A stretch of 64,000 nt of DNA from Maylandia zebra (lineage: Eukaryota > Chordata > Actinopteri > Cichliformes > Cichlidae): assembly GCF_041146795.1 (NCBI RefSeq), contig NC_135177.1:19915560-19979559 (forward strand), read 5' to 3'. The notes beneath the pieces are model-generated. The model was not told where the DNA came from, searched no databases, and was given only the letters and a program-made list of their open reading frames with translations. Below, one piece after another: positions 32,401-44,400 of this stretch; the first letter of the stretch is position 1; the number at the start of each line of letters is the position of its first letter. The translations under genes and the position numbers were made by a program.

Positions 32401-35400
32401 CCGTGCTGAAAGACCCCGCTGTTCTGGATGCCAGCCACATGCTTTTCATTCAGAGATGAAGGCTCACAGCTCGCCTTCTTGTGAAGCCAATTTTTTTTAA
32501 AAGAAAAAGAAAAAGAAAGAAAAAAAAAAGACGGGGTGGAAAAAACACAAACTAACTGCCTTCAAGTCTCTTCAAAAGCACAAATACAAGCACACCTTTT
32601 TTGTCTCCTCTCCACCATGTATTGTTCCCTGCTTGTGCCTCATTCTAGGATGTTTTCCTCTTCATTCGTGGACTTAGATGACGGAAAAGCAAAAGATAAA
32701 AAAGTCATGAGATGCTGCTGACAAAAATATTTCTTGAAAGAAGTCGAGGACTTCAGGAGCTGCACACACAAATGTATCCAGTATACTCACAGCCGAAGCA
32801 AAAGTGATCGCCCTTTTAAAAACTTGCCCCCGTGTGCTGAAAAATAAAGTGTTATTTAGTGTCATAGTCTTAAGATTACACAGATATCCCGGCCTCGGAT
32901 CCAAATCAAATACTGCTAACTCAAAATTAACGTGGCGACTAGAAGATATACCCAAATGCCCAGCGGCAAAACTGCCCAAAGAAAACATCCATTTTGAGCA
33001 GGATCACCAAATGAGTATGTTATATAAGGGGAAAGTCTTATTCACGAATTCCGAATTGAATGTTAAAAAAACATTAGCTTACAATTAGTTTAGTGAGCTG
33101 CTTGGGAACTACGCTCTTAAACCTAATTTATTGTTGAGGGGTGAGCTCTATGTAACTCTTTGTAAGTCAAAATAAATTTGTGTCTTGCAGCTTTTGGCAC
33201 ATCGTTACATCCAGCTAATTCCTGACTCTTTTTCTTTTTTTTAACTTCAAGTGTGATATTATTAACCTTTCAAAGTGGCATAATAAAGCTCTTTGTTGTG
33301 GAGTTTAAGATGTTGACACACTCCTTCTTTGGAGGCCGCAGATATGGGAAGTTTTGAGACAAAAGGTGGTGTTGAAAAGCTGAATTAGCCTGTCAATATT
33401 TGGGCATTCAAACATGAGTGTTTGAAGCTCCAACGTGAAGCACAGTGTGTGTGTGAGAGAGAAACTGTGGATGTGTTGGTGTTCCTGGAAGCTTCACAGA
33501 GCTTGGAGGTAGCTTACATATTTAACAAGCGCAGATTAGGGTAATTTATTATGTAGTGGGGTGGGTAACTTTTCCACTAGGTTGATCTCACATGTAATGA
33601 TTAAACATCACACGAGGTGCTTCAAAAGAGAAAACTCATCGTGAACACCTGCACAGAAGTGTCAGTATCTTGACTGTAGGATGAGCAAAGTCATTGCGCT
33701 GAATCGCTCTCTCTTTGTCCCCTAATGCCGCACTTCAAGGAGACTATAGGATTACACTGAAGAAACGGTACAGCTGCAATCATGAATCATGGTTTGCAGT
33801 GATATCAATATTTAAACAGGTCTTTAAATTTAAATTGATTTGATTTGATTTGATTGATTTAAATCCTTTGATCCTTTATCTCTTCCTGGAGCACAGCGAT
33901 GCATTCGCACTTTGCCGGAGTTAAAAAAAAAAATTAAAAAAATAAAATCCTGCTTTATTGAAGAAATTCAGACTTACACAGACTGACGATGGGAACATGC
34001 ATGTTATGGGGTTTTTGGTTTGTTTGTTTTTTTCTTTCTGGTAGCACACTATCCCCCAGCCCATCCCCCAGGACGGGGAAAAGGGGAGGTGGGATAGAGG
34101 AGTGAGGGTTCGGAGCCTTCGCTGATATCAGAGCCCTTTTATAACTCCCAGTTCTGTGCTTTGAAGTCGCAGCCAGACAACTCAGGAATTCTACTCCCCC
34201 GTTTGACAATGAGGAGGGGGATGGTCAGAGCTCTGCCGTGTGTTTAGCCAATCTTCTCCCATATGAAATCATAAGGAATTTTGAACTGTCTCTGCAGCTC
34301 ATCAGCCAGTACCATGTGACGAAACCTCTATCTGGCATGAGGGTCATGTGCAAAAACACTGAGCTGAGGGGAAAAAAACGGGTCTGCAATGAATCTAAAA
34401 AAAAACTCCCAACAACTTCTAAACACATTAAATCATTATTGCTGTTTTTCTGTTTGCTCGGACCTGTTTAATCCAAACTCCAGACATCTAAGAAGCCATA
34501 ATCCAATAATTACAACTGGAAATGTGACAGAGTAATCCGATCCCAGCGAAGAATTAATTAGCAGAATGTGGGATCAAACAGGGAAATGGTGTGAGCGTCT
34601 GATAGCAGAGATAAATTTTATCGTTGAGGAAGCTCTGTCTTGTAGGTGGGGAAATTATAAAGCATTAAAAGGGTCTCCAGGGACATTTCGTATCTTTACA
34701 GGAAAGTTGGTTTAGGCCCATTTTTTAGCAGCATGAATGGAGCTTCCACTTAATATGAGCAGGCAGTTGCATGCTCTATCTGGAATACAATACTGAGGTG
34801 AAACTCAATATATGATCTAGTATAATTTTCATACCTGACTGTGGTTTATTTAGTAGTTTATATTCTGTATTCTGCAGTTCACTTTTTTTTTTAGATTTAT
34901 AAGCATACATGTTTATTTAGTTTTACAATTACATCTACAACATACAGAAAAATATAAACTATCCAGTACTAATAAGTAACAAAAAATTCTACTATGCAAA
35001 TTGATTCTTTTAGTCACTTTCTGACATAAAATAACCACTACCAGATTACATTTTACCACAAAGACCCATCGAGACCATTATATGCAATGACTGTGCTTGA
35101 ATCTATCCACCTTCTCAGTCCACATGGAGGTAGTTTCAAAGAAAGCATGAAAAGCAAAGGGTTTGCTAGTTACATGCTAATAGCCATCCAGTTTTGTGGT
35201 GTGATTGAGCCACTAATACAACCAGCTAATAGCACAAATAAATCAGGGGTATGACTTTGATAGAAGTGAGGGAGGGATCCACCTACTAATAAGTGCCAAG
35301 CTTATGCCTTTGGTGGTTTTCCTTCAGGGGAGTGGGAACTCAGCCTCCTCTGAAGCAGAGTAAAGTTCTCTTTAATTTGCCTTGAGTGGGTGGTTTATAG

Positions 35401-35697
35401 CCCTGATATAATCCATAACTCTTCCACTATTACAGCCACCTACCTCACAGATTGTCTGTGCCGCTGTGTGAACTTCTTGCAGTTTCTGTCTGAGAGCCTG
35501 AGACTCATAGTACCCCTCAAAAAGGTACGCTAATTGAAGTGATGTAATGTTATGCCACAGAGGGCTGCCCACTGGGAGCCGCGCTAGAATAGGAGGCACT
35601 GAAGAAAAAGACACAACCCGAGTCACAATGCCAGCAGCCACAAGAGCAAACTTTATATCCCTCAGTCTGAGAAATGACTGACTACCTTTCCAACCAG

Positions 35698-35779
<82 letters not shown>

Positions 35780-36617
35780 GGTCTGAGTTGCTTTGCCAAG
35801 CCGCTTCACTCATGGCTGTCATAACCCATCCAGCAATGTTGGCAAGGGAATAACCGCTGCAGTGTTGTGCCAGAGCCAGACATGACAGAAAGAACAACAA
35901 CCTACAACTCTGCGAAGACATCAGCATGTCTTCACACATGCCTGTGAATACAGTTTGCCTCCACTTAAGTCAAGAAGTTCTTAGATCAGCTTTCAGGGGG
36001 AAAAGAAATGTAACAGCTCTGAAGTGCCTCACAGACTCATCCCATCAGCAAATTCAAGCACACACAAAAACACCTGGCATGCTTTCGCCCCTCCACAATA
36101 ATGCATTTTGTGTAAACTGTCAAACATATATAATGTGCACGCAATCCACATCCTAAAATTTGAATCAATAGAAGATCAGCTTAGTTTTGAAGAAAGTAAG
36201 AAAATAATTAATAAGTGTAGTATTACCTGCATGTTCTTCAGCTTTTGATCCGCCGCGCTGTACCTCTCACATTCCTCCATCCCTCTCCGGAGGAAGGCGT
36301 TCACCACAAAACTGTCTCCTGAGACGCGGAGAATACACAGCGATTAGCAGGTACAAATCTCAGGCTAGTCCTGCGGTTTATTAGACCGTTACCATTTACA
36401 AACCATTACGCAAAAATGATGTGCGTTTATCCTCACCTTCAGGGTTCTCTCTGCGCTTGCACGCTACGGATCACGACGCACGAGGATGTAAAAGAGACAC
36501 TAGTTAGTTTTTTTTTAGGCTACAATATTCAAATTGTGTCATTTCGCTTTATTTTTTATTTATTTATTTATATATGTATTTTGCTGTCTTACCGTGTTTT
36601 GACTGAAGTTTGCCCAT
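12224..36617 (-). CDS. nkd2: Naked cuticle homolog 2 (Wnt/Dishevelled antagonist)
   Basis: Ten coding exons (36593-36617, 36437-36463, 36227-36318, 15942-16002, 15324-15451, 13993-14088, 13511-13652, 13206-13263, 12980-13104, 12224-12840) join in phase to 456 residues; human NKD2 is about 450. The protein starts MGKLQSKH, with Gly2 as the expected myristoylation site. A single EF-hand (loop DFDNSGKVTKED, residues 133-144) spans exons 6-7 and is the Dishevelled-binding region in this family. Exon 9 carries the conserved block YCVDENTERRNHYLDLAG. The C-terminus is a His-rich tail (HEHHHHHEHHHHHHYHHYHQ) after PVVQR, diagnostic of Naked proteins. Family knowledge: a Wnt-induced feedback inhibitor at the membrane. 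The second coding exon is only 27 nt, and intron 3 is about 20 kb. NKD2 rather than NKD1 is chosen from the tail, the exon 4-5 sequence and synteny. Which teleost duplicate (a or b) it is cannot be told. Confidence 0.93.
16715..16804. repeat. (CA)45 microsatellite
   Basis: An uninterrupted CA tract in nkd2 intron 3. Its long Cys-Val or Thr-His reading frames are artefacts of the repeat. Confidence 0.97.
17401..17470. repeat. (AAAG)n microsatellite
   Basis: About 17 tandem AAAG units followed by purine-rich sequence to about 17560, in nkd2 intron 3. It gives spurious Lys/Glu-rich open frames. Confidence 0.97.
20815..22121 (-). mobile_element. Decayed Tc1-like transposon copy
   Basis: Minus-strand translation in three broken frames shows Tc1 transposase landmarks: a WPPQS-L-LNI-ET-WDH stretch (the decayed catalytic DLNPIE...W region) near 20960-21010, and the WSHL-like and TFVTPI-type segments near 21290-21360. 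The right end, gtggctcaagacttttgcacattgctgta at 22094-22122, looks like a Tc1 terminal repeat. The matching left terminus is not clearly present. Stops and frameshifts are numerous, so this is an old copy. Confidence 0.65.
28802..29279 (-). mobile_element. Solo LTR of an LTR retrotransposon
   Basis: The 478-bp unit begins TGTCAGG and ends CCTGACA (TG...CA), the usual LTR termini. It is flanked by perfect 5-bp direct repeats gtttc (28797-28801 and 29280-29284), the expected target duplication size. On the minus strand an AATAAAA signal lies near 28875, so transcription orientation is probably minus. The interior is rich in GACT/GACTG words. No gag or pol sequence is present. A single LTR with matching flanks is the product of LTR-LTR recombination. 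Family assignment (Ty3-like or other) is not possible from the LTR alone. Confidence 0.8.
29455..29690 (+). repeat. Dispersed teleost repeat fragment
   Basis: The segment with 'ctggaggtatcttcctgtta', 'gggagttttttcttcccact' and 'ggggttttctctgtattatt' resembles a high-copy teleost interspersed repeat known to me from many fish introns, probably the 3' part of a LINE or SINE. The final (TTGAA)n-like tail is missing. Class assignment is uncertain. Confidence 0.5.
35372..35939 (-). CDS. Candidate small secreted-protein gene nested in nkd2 intron 3
   Basis: I do not recognise this protein. Exon A (35855-35927, or from the upstream ATG at 35939) encodes a hydrophobic leader, RLLFFLSCLALAQHCS, typical of a signal peptide. 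Exon B (35372-35598) follows a strong acceptor (tctttttcttcag). It encodes a helical-looking segment with LPVGSPLWHNIT (an N-x-T glycosylation sequon) and SLQLAYLFEGYYESQALRQK, then a C-terminal part with cysteines in ICEVGGC, ending at TAA. Exons join in phase across a roughly 256-bp intron that contains a (GT)n tract. The exon A donor (G|gttatt) is weak, and exon B also contains a good internal donor (GAG|GTAGGT), so the gene model is tentative. The predicted product is about 100 residues. It could be a real lineage-specific gene, a relic of one, or a chance alignment of signals. Confidence 0.35.
35701..35776. repeat. (GT)38 microsatellite
   Basis: An uninterrupted GT tract inside nkd2 intron 3 and inside the predicted intron of the nested candidate gene. 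Confidence 0.97.
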
Positions 36618-36930
36618 TCTTTAAATCCCTCTTCCCTGGATCAGTAAATGTACTCCGAAATCCGCCACTTCTTACTCTACATGATCACATTGTTTTTAGT
36701 TTAGAAAGAAGAAAAGTCCAACTTCATCCAAAGGTGCGCACATATATCGCGCTATCATTGAAGCGTCGCTTGTCAGCGATGAGATGATCTGATAAAAATC
36801 GCTAAAATGATCTGTAAGCGGCTCAGGGTGCGCTCGCAGTCTGGCTTCCAGCTTTACTCCCGTTCAACTGATGTGAAACTGCTTGAACGCAACAGAAACG
36901 GCAGAGCGGGGCGTCAAGCTTGCAGAAGAA
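36618..36930 (-). promoter_or_regulatory. nkd2: Probable nkd2 5' UTR and promoter region
   Basis: This lies immediately upstream of the nkd2 ATG. CpG-containing words are locally more frequent (gcgcacatatatcgcgc, agcggctc, gtgcgctcgc) than in the surrounding AT-rich DNA. No TATA box at a convincing distance is evident, and the transcription start is not determinable. Confidence 0.4.
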
Positions 36931-38652
36931 GAGAGGGACACTTCTGGTGCAGGCTTTTACAAAATAAAACACACCATTGGTGCAAGTTGAACTCGGTTTG
37001 AAATAGATTTGATCTACCATGTATACACGTATGCGTGATAAGGTTTTTAAAATGGAAATGTTGCCTACTCTGATATTAGATAGGCTGGTGGTATTTCTTT
37101 TAATTGATTGGTGTTAGTTTATTGTTTTTTGTTGCTATAACTGGTTATCATTTATAATGATTATTATTTACAAGAGTTGAGTATTCTTATTTCTTATAGG
37201 CATAATAAAATGAAATTATCTCCAATACCCACCACCATTATCCTGGTCAAGTCACCCGGAACCCGCTCCCTAATTCAGACAAAACAGCTCTACAGATCAC
37301 ACCAAATCTCAGTGTGTGTCCAAACGTTTTGTTTTTGTTTTTTAATTTAAGACAGTATGCTATGATGTTTTTATTGGAAATGCTATTTATTCCACCACTG
37401 AATACAAAAAACTTGTGAGTTATTTCAAAATGTCATCTTGATAATGGAAAGTTTAAAGTTGCTTTCGAAGAAACACGTTCCATACACTTTGTATTTTGTA
37501 TAATTTCTCCTTTCGATAGTTTTTCATTTTTCCTATGTTCTCTTAGTACAGCTGTAACACACCTTTACCTCTACTTTGAAAAGTCAATTCCTTTTCCGGT
37601 TGCAGGTTATGTCTCTCTTGACTGTTAAACAATTATTGGCAGTTCATGAGCAGTTGAAAGCTGAACCATGTCCTCTGTTGGTGTCATCTTCCTTTTGACT
37701 CCATTCATGTTTTATCCCTAATTCATTTCTTGTAGGTTCATATTTATGGCAAATACTTTTCATTATTCTGTCATTTGTAGTTCTGTTTACACCAGAGGTC
37801 AGTTAATAACTGAATAAAAAAAGTGAATTATCTCCAAATAGCCTTGTGGTTATAAAACCTTGAAGAAAATTGTTGTAGCACAATTATTGCTGGACTATTT
37901 TACTACTTGCAGATGCTCTGGATTAGTGTCGTGAATGATTGAGGATCAATGTTAGGTGGCATATATAGTTTGTTTGGTTTGTGGGAATACGGATAGGCTT
38001 CCTATTGTCGTTTCCAGTATTTGTTTTTCATATATGCACAGTAGATGCCAAAGATAACTATTGTTTATTGAAGACAGCCAGGAAGAACATGTTGTACTTC
38101 AGCCCAGCAGACTTCAAAAGCTCCTCAGCACTTTTATAGTTTGTTTCCTTTGGCACAGTGTTAAAAGAGCCCAATCGCAGGACACATTCCACGCGCTATA
38201 TAAATATTAATTTACTACAGCAATGTCTCGCTCAGTGTGAAGCTAATGTTTCTGTTTTGTAAATGTTCCTTGGTCGTGCAAATCCTTTAAGAAATCAAGA
38301 AAGGTGTTACTTTGATCTTTTGCGTGGAAACCTAGACACAAACTGTTGTGATACACTCTGCTGTCTCCTCCACGTGCTGCTGTCACATCACAGTCTTGCA
38401 CTTAAACCTTGTTGTTGGAGAGCTGCGTGGATGAGCATGTATTCTCAGAGCCACTGAAACATGTTATTCTTTCTGAGGGTGGTACTGTATGATAGCGTCC
38501 CACTTTTACTGCCATACCTTTAATGTGCAGCAGTATAGCTCTTTCTATCAGTGTGACTGCTATATGACTCCTCAAAGACGCAGAAATCTTAGATCACTGT
38601 CTGCGGTTGACAGGACGAGTCGACATTTGCATAGCTCATTGATGGCAGCTTC

Positions 38653-38661
38653 CTTTGATCC
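38653..38661 (+). promoter_or_regulatory. TCF/LEF-type motif upstream of nkd2
   Basis: CCTTTGATC matches the TCF/LEF consensus. A second CTTTGATC lies 340 bp away at 38310. Nkd genes are established Wnt-inducible feedback genes, which makes the sites plausible, but short words like this also occur by chance. Confidence 0.3.
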
Positions 38662-40545
38662 TACTTGCTGCGCCTAATTATCACAATTTCTTCATGCAGC
38701 CCGGCTCCGAGGATTCAGTCTCTTTACAAGGTATCTCTCCTTCATCCTCGTTCTCCTACGCCTTCTAACATCCTGCTTAAATGGATGACAAACATATGGG
38801 GTACAGAAATCTCAACAGACTCGAGAAACAACAATTGTTCATAATTTCTGACAGGACAGTCTTGACTGGGAACAGATACAGAGAGAGAGAGACAGAAAGA
38901 GCGCGCTGCGGTTTTCTTCTGAGGGAAATGTTCATTTGGATAAAAGCACTAGTTTATGATCAAAGGCTGCCATGTAGAAGAATTGAAAAGCCAACACTGC
39001 TTCGGCTTTATGGGCTCTCAGTATGCAATTGTGCAATGGATGTGGATTACCACGCTGGCAAAGGCAAAAAGTATTTCTAAACTAACAACTGAGTATCACA
39101 CTTTTAGACCAGCAATGTAAATCATAACCTCTTAAAAACTCAGAGGAGATGAGTGATAATTTCCATAGTTCGTGTGCAGCTTGGCTCACTTTCCTCTTAC
39201 CGCGCATATAAGTAAGAGTGTAAGTTAACCCCCACCCCTCTATTTGAATCACCATTGGCACATAAAGGTATATTCCATTGCTTTCAGCAATGTACCTGAA
39301 CAACGGTTGAGAGGATAAACATCAGACTGTTTGTTTTGTTTGGAGTTTTCTGACATTTTAAGTCTGCTTGAAACAGTGATAAAATCCCCATAACAATAAG
39401 GCTTTTGACTTTTCTTCCTTCTCCGGCTTGATTGCCTTTTAACAGCTGCCTGCTTTTGGAGAGACTACAGTGAAAAGAAAAAGGCCTGCAGACAGAGCAA
39501 TTATGGTTTTATTTACCATGCCCGTTCTTACAGCTCTCCCTTTCTCTACTACCCCCTTTTTCTCTCACCTTTGTAATCACTGATCAGATTAGAGACAAGT
39601 TGAGCTCCCTCATGTGATTCATCTTACTCAAAAATTCACTGACAAATAGATATAATGGGAGCCAAACAATTAGGTATAAAAGATAACATGGCACTAAAGG
39701 GGCAATTCACACAAATGCAGTCTTTATGCATGAGGGGAAATCCATTCTGGGTTGGTCTTAATTATAGCATAAATCTTCGTTTTTTTCCATCTTAATTATA
39801 GACCTTTGACAGCATAATCAAATCCACCAATAAAATACTTACAAGCTTAATAAAACACGCAGTAAAGGTCACTGTAAAGGTGACAGTGTTATGATTGAGC
39901 AGGTCTGGAGCGTGCAAATGAAGACAAATCCAACATTTGCTTTCCTTTTACATTCAGGAACAGCCTACAGGATTCACCTTTGAAGTGGAATGAAAAAGCT
40001 GTTGCCAGCAACAAACAAAGGGCACATTGTTTGAAGCCGGCAGCTGACATGCAAAGCAGCAGAGCATTCACAGAATGCAAAACATGTTCATACGAACAAC
40101 GAAACCACCGATCTGTTCGTATAAACTGTGTACAGGAGTGACGCATTTCAAACTCAGTCATCTTTCAACCTTTTGGTTTTTAGTCCACAGTGGAAGACCG
40201 CAACATGTAAGAGCTCACAGTCCCAAATCATAACCATGAATCACTTTAAATTCCCGTGCATGGGCCTGTATCATAAAGGAGGAATATTAGGTAGAACTGC
40301 TCTTTTGTTGCTTTGTTGTAAGGTAACATTTGATATTTGCAGGACTTTGTTGGTAACCCTCCCAAAAAAAAAACCATTGTTCATCTAGTTGATACAAGCT
40401 TACCACAAGATTATATGCAATTAGCTTTTATTGCCACCTTATCGTGATCCATCTTGTCTTATTGCCCTTTCTGAGACAACCATGCAAATCAGAATCTGTA
40501 ATAAACTGAATTCTGTTTATGTCTAGAACTGCATTACAGCCTCAT

Positions 40546-40563
40546 TGCGCCCCCAAGTGGTGG
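40546..40563 (-). promoter_or_regulatory. CTCF-like motif between nkd2 and trip13
   Basis: On the minus strand the word is CCACCACTTGGGGGCGCA, a good match to the CTCF core. It falls just beyond the putative 3' end of trip13. Confidence 0.35.
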
Positions 40564-40621
40564 ACGTAGTGTATTAAAATCTCCAAAATGCATCAGACAC
40601 TGCAATCAGGAAACAATGCTG

Positions 40622-41458
40622 TTTATTACAAGGTTATATACAAAATTAAACCAATAAACAACAAACCCAGATAGTTTAAATTGGATTTATCACATTCATT
40701 TATAAAAAAAACAAACAAACAAACAAACATGCGAACAGAGCACAAAGCAGATTGTATGTGAAGGGTAAAGTCCACTCACGTTTTTGTTTTGTTTTTTTGC
40801 ATCAAGTGATTCATGCACAGGCATAAACCCCCTCTGTAGGGGACGCAGCCAGCTGAGCTTACAAACTTGTCAGGTGAAATAAGCGACCTTGAATGGGACC
40901 AATTAACAAGAACACATAATAACACACACAGGTTAACCGTTCATAACAAACAGCAACATGTTTACTATATTTTGGATTTGTTGTCCGGTGAGTCTGTTGG
41001 CCCATTGTGGGACTCACAAGCTGTCATGTCAGCATAGCTACACACTGACTGATCTAATGTCTGTGCACAAATAGTATAGGTTTAAAAAAAGAAAAACAAA
41101 AAGAAACAGTTATGGTTAAAGCAACAAATATTAAATACTTTGGAAGTGAGAAAAGAGTAAACATATTTGTTAATAGCATATAAAACAAAGAAAAATTCAA
41201 GCATTGGGGGCTACAACTTAAAATTACAATTCCTCTGTCGACATAGATATGGTCTTGGTAATTTAAGAGAGTAGCACCAGAAAAATTACCTGAATAAACA
41301 CTTTTGTGTTACAGCACTTGTTAAAATAGCATTTGTGTGTATGTATATTGAATGTAGTGCTGACAAATGAACTGATTAAGCTCTATAAAAAAGATGTTTT
41401 ATAGGTTTTAAACCACAAACAAGGCACAATCAGTCAGCCTGTGGGAATTTCAGCAGGT
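40622..41458 (-). other. trip13: Probable trip13 3' UTR with poly(A) signal
   Basis: The region follows the trip13 stop codon. A minus-strand AATAAA (plus-strand TTTATT at 40622-40627) is a candidate signal about 830 nt downstream. No open frame of note is present. Confidence 0.4.
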
Positions 41459-44400
41459 TCAGATACCATTGACCAAGTTAGCTTTTTCCTCCTTCTGTTT
41501 TTCCACAGCTTGGCCCATAGCCTCCAGAAACCTCTCAAGCGTTACTGTTGGTGTCTGCAAGACAACAAACCATTTTAAAAAGCCCATGTGAATCGTATGT
41601 TTGTCAGGAGAAAACAATCAAATACCTACCTTTACAAAGAGTGCATGGGCTATAAATGGTAACTTCCTGAGTGCTCTTCCGCTCAAACCTTTGCTTTTTC
41701 TGAAAAGAAAAAGAAAAAACTGAGCATTGGCCTCCATCTCTTTTCGCTTCCCACACTCTGATTTAGATGCTGCTTATTGGAGTGCGCACTTACATAGCAA
41801 TGTTCCTCAGGTTTAGACTGTGTTCGGACACCTCACTCTTTGCAAAGCCCATCGTCTCGAGCTCAAACATGGTAAACAGTTGCTGCCGGGGGTAGATGAT
41901 CTGGCACTGTGTACATCCGAGATCACAACTCAGAGACGTGTCGGAAAACAAAATTGCATTTTATTTACATAAGCTGAATTTTAAAAGTGCCTCTTGTGAT
42001 TTTTCTGTCAAGAAATTTCTGCAAAAAACCTAAATACAGGAAGAATGTCCTGTGTGAGAAAACTGAGAATTAATGTTAATTTAACAGCTAGTCACTGGCC
42101 CGTACAGACCTTTGCACATCTGTAGTCCTTTGCCGCACTGCGATTACAAAGCATACGTGACTTTGGGATGTTTTTAGCTCAAATTTTTAATTTACACTTG
42201 GTGGTCTGTTCAGATTGGATCACGTTCACAAAATAAACAAACCGCTCTGGAGTTCCTTTGGAGACCACCTCCTCCAAAGGTTCTCGTGGGGTTGTTTTGT
42301 TTTGCACCTGGATGCACTTATTTGCATCCAAATATGTCACATTTGACCTCTGACCTTACTTTTACATTTCACATCTTTCAAGTTGACCCCATTTCAAGAG
42401 AATGAGCTGCCTAGTTAGATGTGTACTGTAGTAAAATATCATATTATACAACATCATAACAAGCCCAAGTTACAAATCAGTACCGCTTCGCTTTCCTTAA
42501 ATATGCTTAAATTGTATTTTGCACCGTGACTTTTTTTTTTTTTTAATTGTTCTATCAATATTTTGTTGGAATAAACTGCTATATGTACATTATGTAGCCC
42601 TTTTATCAAGAGCAGTTTACAGTGTCTTCATTCAGTTACACAAACACTCATACAGAGATTGCAAGGTACAATGCCTGGCACTGGACAGCATGGTGTGCAC
42701 TGCACCAGATGGCTGCCATACGTATGTAACATTTCAGGAAACTGACATTCGTTTCCTACTGGCAAAGTGCTCTTTTTGGTCAGGTGGTTACTACACAATA
42801 TGGTGACATCATAATATCTATTATAGACCTGTATGCCAAGTTTGGTTGCCCACCTCGTGACCGTGTAGTTGCAATTTTAGATGGAAAAACATTTAAGTCA
42901 GATGTGTTTCACTTTAGAAGTGGAAATAAACTGCTGCCAGATTACTGGATTACCTTCATCAGCTCCTCCAGGCAGGAGAGGTAGATGTTGTAAATGCCTT
43001 TTTCAGATGGCGGTCCGATGTACTGCTTGATATCAGCTCTGTCTACAAAGGCCAAGTCGATTTTTTCTGTCACATTGGAGGTCGTCAAGATCACTACATT
43101 GGAATGTCTGAAATATCAGCCCAATAGCCAACACAGAACAACTTGTTTAAAGTAGGACATAATAAGTAAATAATCCATCCATCTACTTTCTGTCACTCCA
43201 AGTTTGGGTCAGTAGCAGTTTTAGCAGAGAAACTCAGACTTCAGTCTCCACAGCCACCCTAAAAGGTTACGTCTCATGGAAATGTTATGTTCCAAGTCAG
43301 CCAAGAGACATATTGTCTTCAAGTATGCCCCGGTTCTGCCTCAGAGCCTCCTGTTTAGATGCCCAAACCATATCAGCTGCTCTTTTCAATGTAGAGGTGT
43401 AGCAGCTCAGCTCTGGGCTCCTCCTCTGTCTTAAAGGGAGAACCAAGATACCCTACAGAGGAGGCTCATTTCCACCACTTCTCTCTGCAATTCCAATCTT
43501 TTGGTCTCTACTGAAAGCTTTTAACCATGTGTTAAACAACAGCTTCATTTTCACACTGCTCTCTCTCCACTACAACAGACTAGTACAGAGTCGATCTCTA
43601 ATTTAAAACAAATAAAATCACTAAGAAAGGTTTGCATTCTGACCGTTTGATCTGGTCCAGCTGCGTGAGGACCGAGTTGACCACACGAATGGCATCAGAA
43701 GGCTCTGTTCCTGCCTGGCAGGCATTTCTTGCTGCTGTCAAACTCTCCACCTGTTCACAAAAGAGAAACCGTTTCAATCACACTTCAACATAACAAAGTA
43801 CAACCAGTTGGCAAGAAGTTCTCCTGTCTTAGAGAAACATAAAAGACACAGAAGCAAATCAAAATGAAATAAATACACTTCATTTTACCTCATCAATCAG
43901 AACAAACACAAGAGCGTCTTTGTCATCAATCAGCTGTTGGATCTTTTGAAACATCTTTGTGACCAGCTTGCCACTCTGTGAAAAATAGGCATAATTAGCT
44001 ACAGGAGACAATACAAGTAACAAAAACATTAAAAGAAAAAGAAAAAAAGACCCAGGTGTACCTCTGAGAACCACTTTGAGAACAAACTGTGGCTGTTTAT
44101 CTCAACAAATTGGCCATATAAATACCTGCAGGGGAGAAAAAAAAAGGTGTATTTGGAAATGAAAAGTCTGGTGTAGTCATAGCTGGAGCGGTTTCACTAG
44201 AATGAGGACGATCTTACCGACTTGACAGTCTGATTGACAGTTTCTGGGCGAGAGCTTTGCACAGTGATGTTTTCCCTGTGCCTGGAGGTCCTGAATGTGG
44301 GCAAACAAAGAGAGACAGTCATTACTCTTTGTTCCAATGTAATAACAATCACTGTAGAAATTCCCTTCTTAAATATTTACCATGAAGCAGAACAACACGA

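Larger units (their letters stand above)
16003..36226 (-). other. nkd2: Large intron 3 of nkd2
   Basis: This 20.2-kb intron separates the exon ending in the KNMQ codons from the exon beginning EFPNGEL. Besides the repeats listed separately it is largely unique-looking sequence. It contains scattered CTTTGAT/ATCAAAG words, including CCTTTGATC at 33865-33873, which fit TCF/LEF sites. It also contains the candidate nested gene at 35372-35939. First large introns of developmental regulators often hold enhancers; that is an inference here. Confidence 0.7.
36931..40621. other. Non-coding DNA between nkd2 and trip13
   Basis: No exon is supported. The region contains two consensus TCF/LEF words, CTTTGATC at 38310-38317 and CCTTTGATC at 38653-38660, a GA-rich tract near 38880, and a CTCF-like word at 40546-40563. 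Confidence 0.5.

Noticed and set aside
34225..34471. Overlapping open frames on both strands in nkd2 intron 3
   Set aside because: Neither has splice context or recognisable domains. They are most likely chance frames in unique intronic DNA.
42519..42984. Open frames in trip13 intron 10
   Set aside because: They read through the exon 10 donor in antisense and show no domain. No repeat family could be named confidently either.
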